In this document: piece by piece, positions 6,033 to 7,669 of the stretch | Layout of the letters: each line of letters begins with the position of its first letter | How positions within the stretch are numbered: position 1 is the stretch's first letter | Position numbers and translations under genes: made by a program | The notes under the pieces: generated by a model | The model's input: the letters and a program-made list of their open reading frames with translations, nothing else | What the model was told of the DNA's origin: nothing | The model's database searches: none | NCBI GenBank assembly: GCA_026417845.1 | Contig: JAOACM010000201.1 | Location: forward strand, 1 to 7,669 | DNA length: 7,669 bases | Direction: 5' to 3' | Source: Planctomycetota bacterium | GTDB lineage: Bacteria > Planctomycetota > SZUA-567 > H5-PLA8 > CALKMO01

Positions 6033-7180
6033 AGGTCTACTACGAGTGGGCCGCGAAGCAGATCGTCAAACGGGGCGAGGAACTCTGCGGCGACAGCATC
6101 GCCGTATCGCGCCGTCCGGACGGCATCGTGGCGGTGCTCTCCGACGGCCTCGGCAGCGGCGTCAAGGCCAACATCCTGGCCACGCTGACGACCAGGATAG
6201 CCTCGCACCTTCTGGAAAACGATATTCCGCTCGACGAGGTCGTCCAGACGATCAGCGAGACCCTGCCGGTATGCCGGGTGCGCCGGATCGCCTACAGCAC
6301 GTTCCTGATAGCGCGCATGGGGACGGACGGTTCGCTCAGGCTCGTCGAATTCGATACGCCGCCGGCCTTCTTCCTGCGCGACGGCAGGATAGTCCCGCTC
6401 GATTACGGGAAGCGCGAGGCCGACGGGAAAACCCTGCGGGAGGCCGCGGCGAACGTGCGGCCCGGTGACTGGCTGGTGCTGGTAAGCGACGGGGTCGTAA
6501 ATGCCGGTATCGGCGGCGCGCATCCGCTGGGCTGGGGGTGGGATCAGATAGCCGCGTTCATCGAGCGGTGCGCGGCGCGCGACATATCGGCCGACGAAAT
6601 GGTCGGACGCCTGGCGGACGCGGCCGGCGAACTCTACGCCGGCCCGCCGGGCGACGACGTGACGATCGCGGCCGTCAAGGCCAGGCGCGTCCGGTTCGCG
6701 ACCGTCATGGCCGGCCCCCCGAAAGACAGGACGCGCGACGGGGAGGTCGTCGAGGCCCTGATTTCATCGCCGGGCCGCAGGATCGTCTGCGGGGGTACGA
6801 CGGCCCGCATAGTCGCCGCCAGGACCGGCCGGGGCCTCGAAGTGGACCTGGACACAATGACCCCGGACGTCCCCCCAATGGGTTCGATCGCGGGCGTAGA
6901 CCTGGTCACCGAGGGCGTGCTGACCCTCACGAAAACGCTGGAGCTGGTGCGTTCCGGCGTTTCCCCGGGCAGACTTGCCTTCGGGAAGGACGGGGCGAGC
7001 CGTCTGGCCGGCATGCTGCTTTCCGCAGACGTCATCCGGCTCCTGGTCGGCCAGGCCATCAACCCCGCGCACCAGAACCCCGATCTGCCATCGAACCTCG
7101 GCATCAGAAGCCGCATCATCCTGGAACTGGCAGAAGAACTGCGGAAGCTCGGCAAACAGGTTTCAGTCGAGATGTACTGA
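6029..7180 (+). CDS. SpoIIE/PP2C-type serine phosphatase with uncharacterised C-terminal domain, partner of HydS-like sensor
   Basis: The product has 383 residues from GTG, whose TG starts the hydS TGA stop (4-nt overlap). Residues 1-218 are a SpoIIE/PPM phosphatase. Metal-binding acidic motifs are GDSIAV (Asp22), SDGLGSGVKAN (Asp39), LVSDGVVNAG (Asp154) and GDDVTIAAVKA (Asp209/210). The expected activity is metal-dependent dephosphorylation of phosphoserine or phosphothreonine in a cytoplasmic protein, in known systems often a STAS anti-anti-sigma factor. Residues about 219-383 form a second domain with VCGGTTARIVAA (253-264) and GVDLVTEGVLTLTKTLEL (289-306), which I associate with phosphatases next to group C hydrogenases but cannot assign a function. 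No substrate, anti-sigma factor or histidine kinase gene is visible. The tight overlap makes it the likely output of the HydS-like PAS module. Phosphatase call is strong; target unknown. Confidence 0.87.
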   Translation: MKVYYEWAAKQIVKRGEELCGDSIAVSRRPDGIVAVLSDGLGSGVKANILATLTTRIASHLLENDIPLDEVVQTISETLPVCRVRRIAYSTFLIARMGTDGSLRLVEFDTPPAFFLRDGRIVPLDYGKREADGKTLREAAANVRPGDWLVLVSDGVVNAGIGGAHPLGWGWDQIAAFIERCAARDISADEMVGRLADAAGELYAGPPGDDVTIAAVKARRVRFATVMAGPPKDRTRDGEVVEALISSPGRRIVCGGTTARIVAARTGRGLEVDLDTMTPDVPPMGSIAGVDLVTEGVLTLTKTLELVRSGVSPGRLAFGKDGASRLAGMLLSADVIRLLVGQAINPAHQNPDLPSNLGIRSRIILELAEELRKLGKQVSVEMY

Positions 7181-7272
7181 AAGCCCTCGGCCTGCGGGCC
7201 GTATCCGCTCCCGGTCCCTGCAAGCCCGGATCGGACATGTCTGCCGGCCGATGGGTCCGTACGCGGCGGCCG

Positions 7273-7669
7273 CTATTTCTTCTGCTTTTCGCGGATCAGC
7301 GTTTCCAGATAATCGGCTTCGCGCTTCATGTCCTTGTCGTCCGGGAACCTGGCCAGGGATATCCGGGCCGCTATCCTGGCCTGCTCGTAAGCTTCTTTCC
7401 GGAATGCCTCGTAGACGACATTGAAGTAGTGCGGCTTCGGGGCCACGTAATCCGCGAATTTCCTCATCTGCGCCTCAAACTCCGACGGCGTCATCAGCCA
7501 CGCCGCCTCTCCCAGCGCCTCCGATATTTCAGCGTACAAACGACCCCAGTCTTTCTCCTTCGCGACCTTGAAGACATCCTCGATGTCCTTCCAGCCCTTG
7601 ACTATCGCCGCTCTGTAGATACGCATGGCGAGCAGGTCGTACTCCATCGAGGCGAGCGAACCGTACTTG
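7273..7669 (-). CDS. Hypothetical mostly helical protein, C-terminal part (5' end outside window)
   Basis: The frame is open from the window edge to TAG at 7273-7275, giving 131 visible residues. The ATG at 7647 has no Shine-Dalgarno, and the codons before it (KYGSLAS) read naturally, so the true start is probably outside the window. The sequence is rich in amphipathic helix (DIEDVFKVAKEKDW, AYEQARIAARISLARFPDD) with no cysteine cluster, signal or membrane segment in this part. The last 45 residues have a TPR-like look, but no family is recognised. It is convergent with the phosphatase gene, separated by 92 nt, so it belongs to another transcription unit. Codon use matches the rest of the window and the frame is convincing as coding. 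Confidence 0.7.
   Translation of the reverse strand, partial: KYGSLASMEYDLLAMRIYRAAIVKGWKDIEDVFKVAKEKDWGRLYAEISEALGEAAWLMTPSEFEAQMRKFADYVAPKPHYFNVVYEAFRKEAYEQARIAARISLARFPDDKDMKREADYLETLIREKQKK

Noticed and set aside
7188..7201. CGGCC/GGCCG hairpin after the phosphatase as a terminator
   Set aside because: It has only 5 bp of stem, no T-run follows, and such short palindromes are common by chance in DNA this GC-rich.

Overview
The window is high-GC bacterial DNA. It carries the 3' end of a eukaryotic-type Ser/Thr protein kinase gene, an FGE-sulfatase (SUMF1-fold) gene, and an apparent three-gene operon for a putative hydrogen- or redox-sensing [FeFe]-hydrogenase-like protein. Membrane kinases next to FGE domains, combined with anaerobic iron-sulfur signalling, suggest an anaerobic member of the Planctomycetota/Lentisphaerota/Chlamydiota (PVC) group or a similar uncultured lineage. 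This is an inference from gene content; there is no rRNA or other taxonomic marker here.

Left part (1-3012, + strand). A kinase lacking its N-terminal lobe (cut by the window edge) runs through a linker, three membrane segments, a long Ala/Glu-rich helical region and a C-terminal domain of different base composition, ending at TAA 2158-2160. The same frame stays open after that stop and runs into an FGE/SUMF1 domain (2188-3012) that has no convincing ribosome binding site, so the two may be a split or readthrough form of one kinase-FGE protein. The kinase linker is built on DNA hairpins whose motif recurs in the intergenic region at about 3101-3146.

Middle (3013-3872). A short intergenic stretch holds a perfect 11-bp hairpin and the repeat relatives. 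A minus-strand gene for a small exported protein with a probable OB-like domain and a charged Pro/Lys/Glu tail follows. A divergent region of about 156 bp then separates it from the operon and contains a plausible minus-strand promoter.

Right part (3873-7180, + strand). The operon encodes a thioredoxin-fold [2Fe-2S] protein, a HydS-like protein (two ferredoxin-type sites, H-cluster domain, extra Fe-S domain, PAS domain, C-terminal helix) and a SpoIIE/PP2C-type phosphatase that overlaps it by 4 nt. The likely flow is redox state or H2 at the iron-sulfur/H-cluster module, then the PAS domain and helix, then the phosphatase, then an unknown phosphoprotein. The H-cluster domain keeps the four cluster cysteines but has changed residues around them, and its second ferredoxin motif has Asp in place of one Cys. 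This fits a sensor better than a turnover enzyme. A convergent minus-strand gene of unknown function (7273 to the window end) closes the window.
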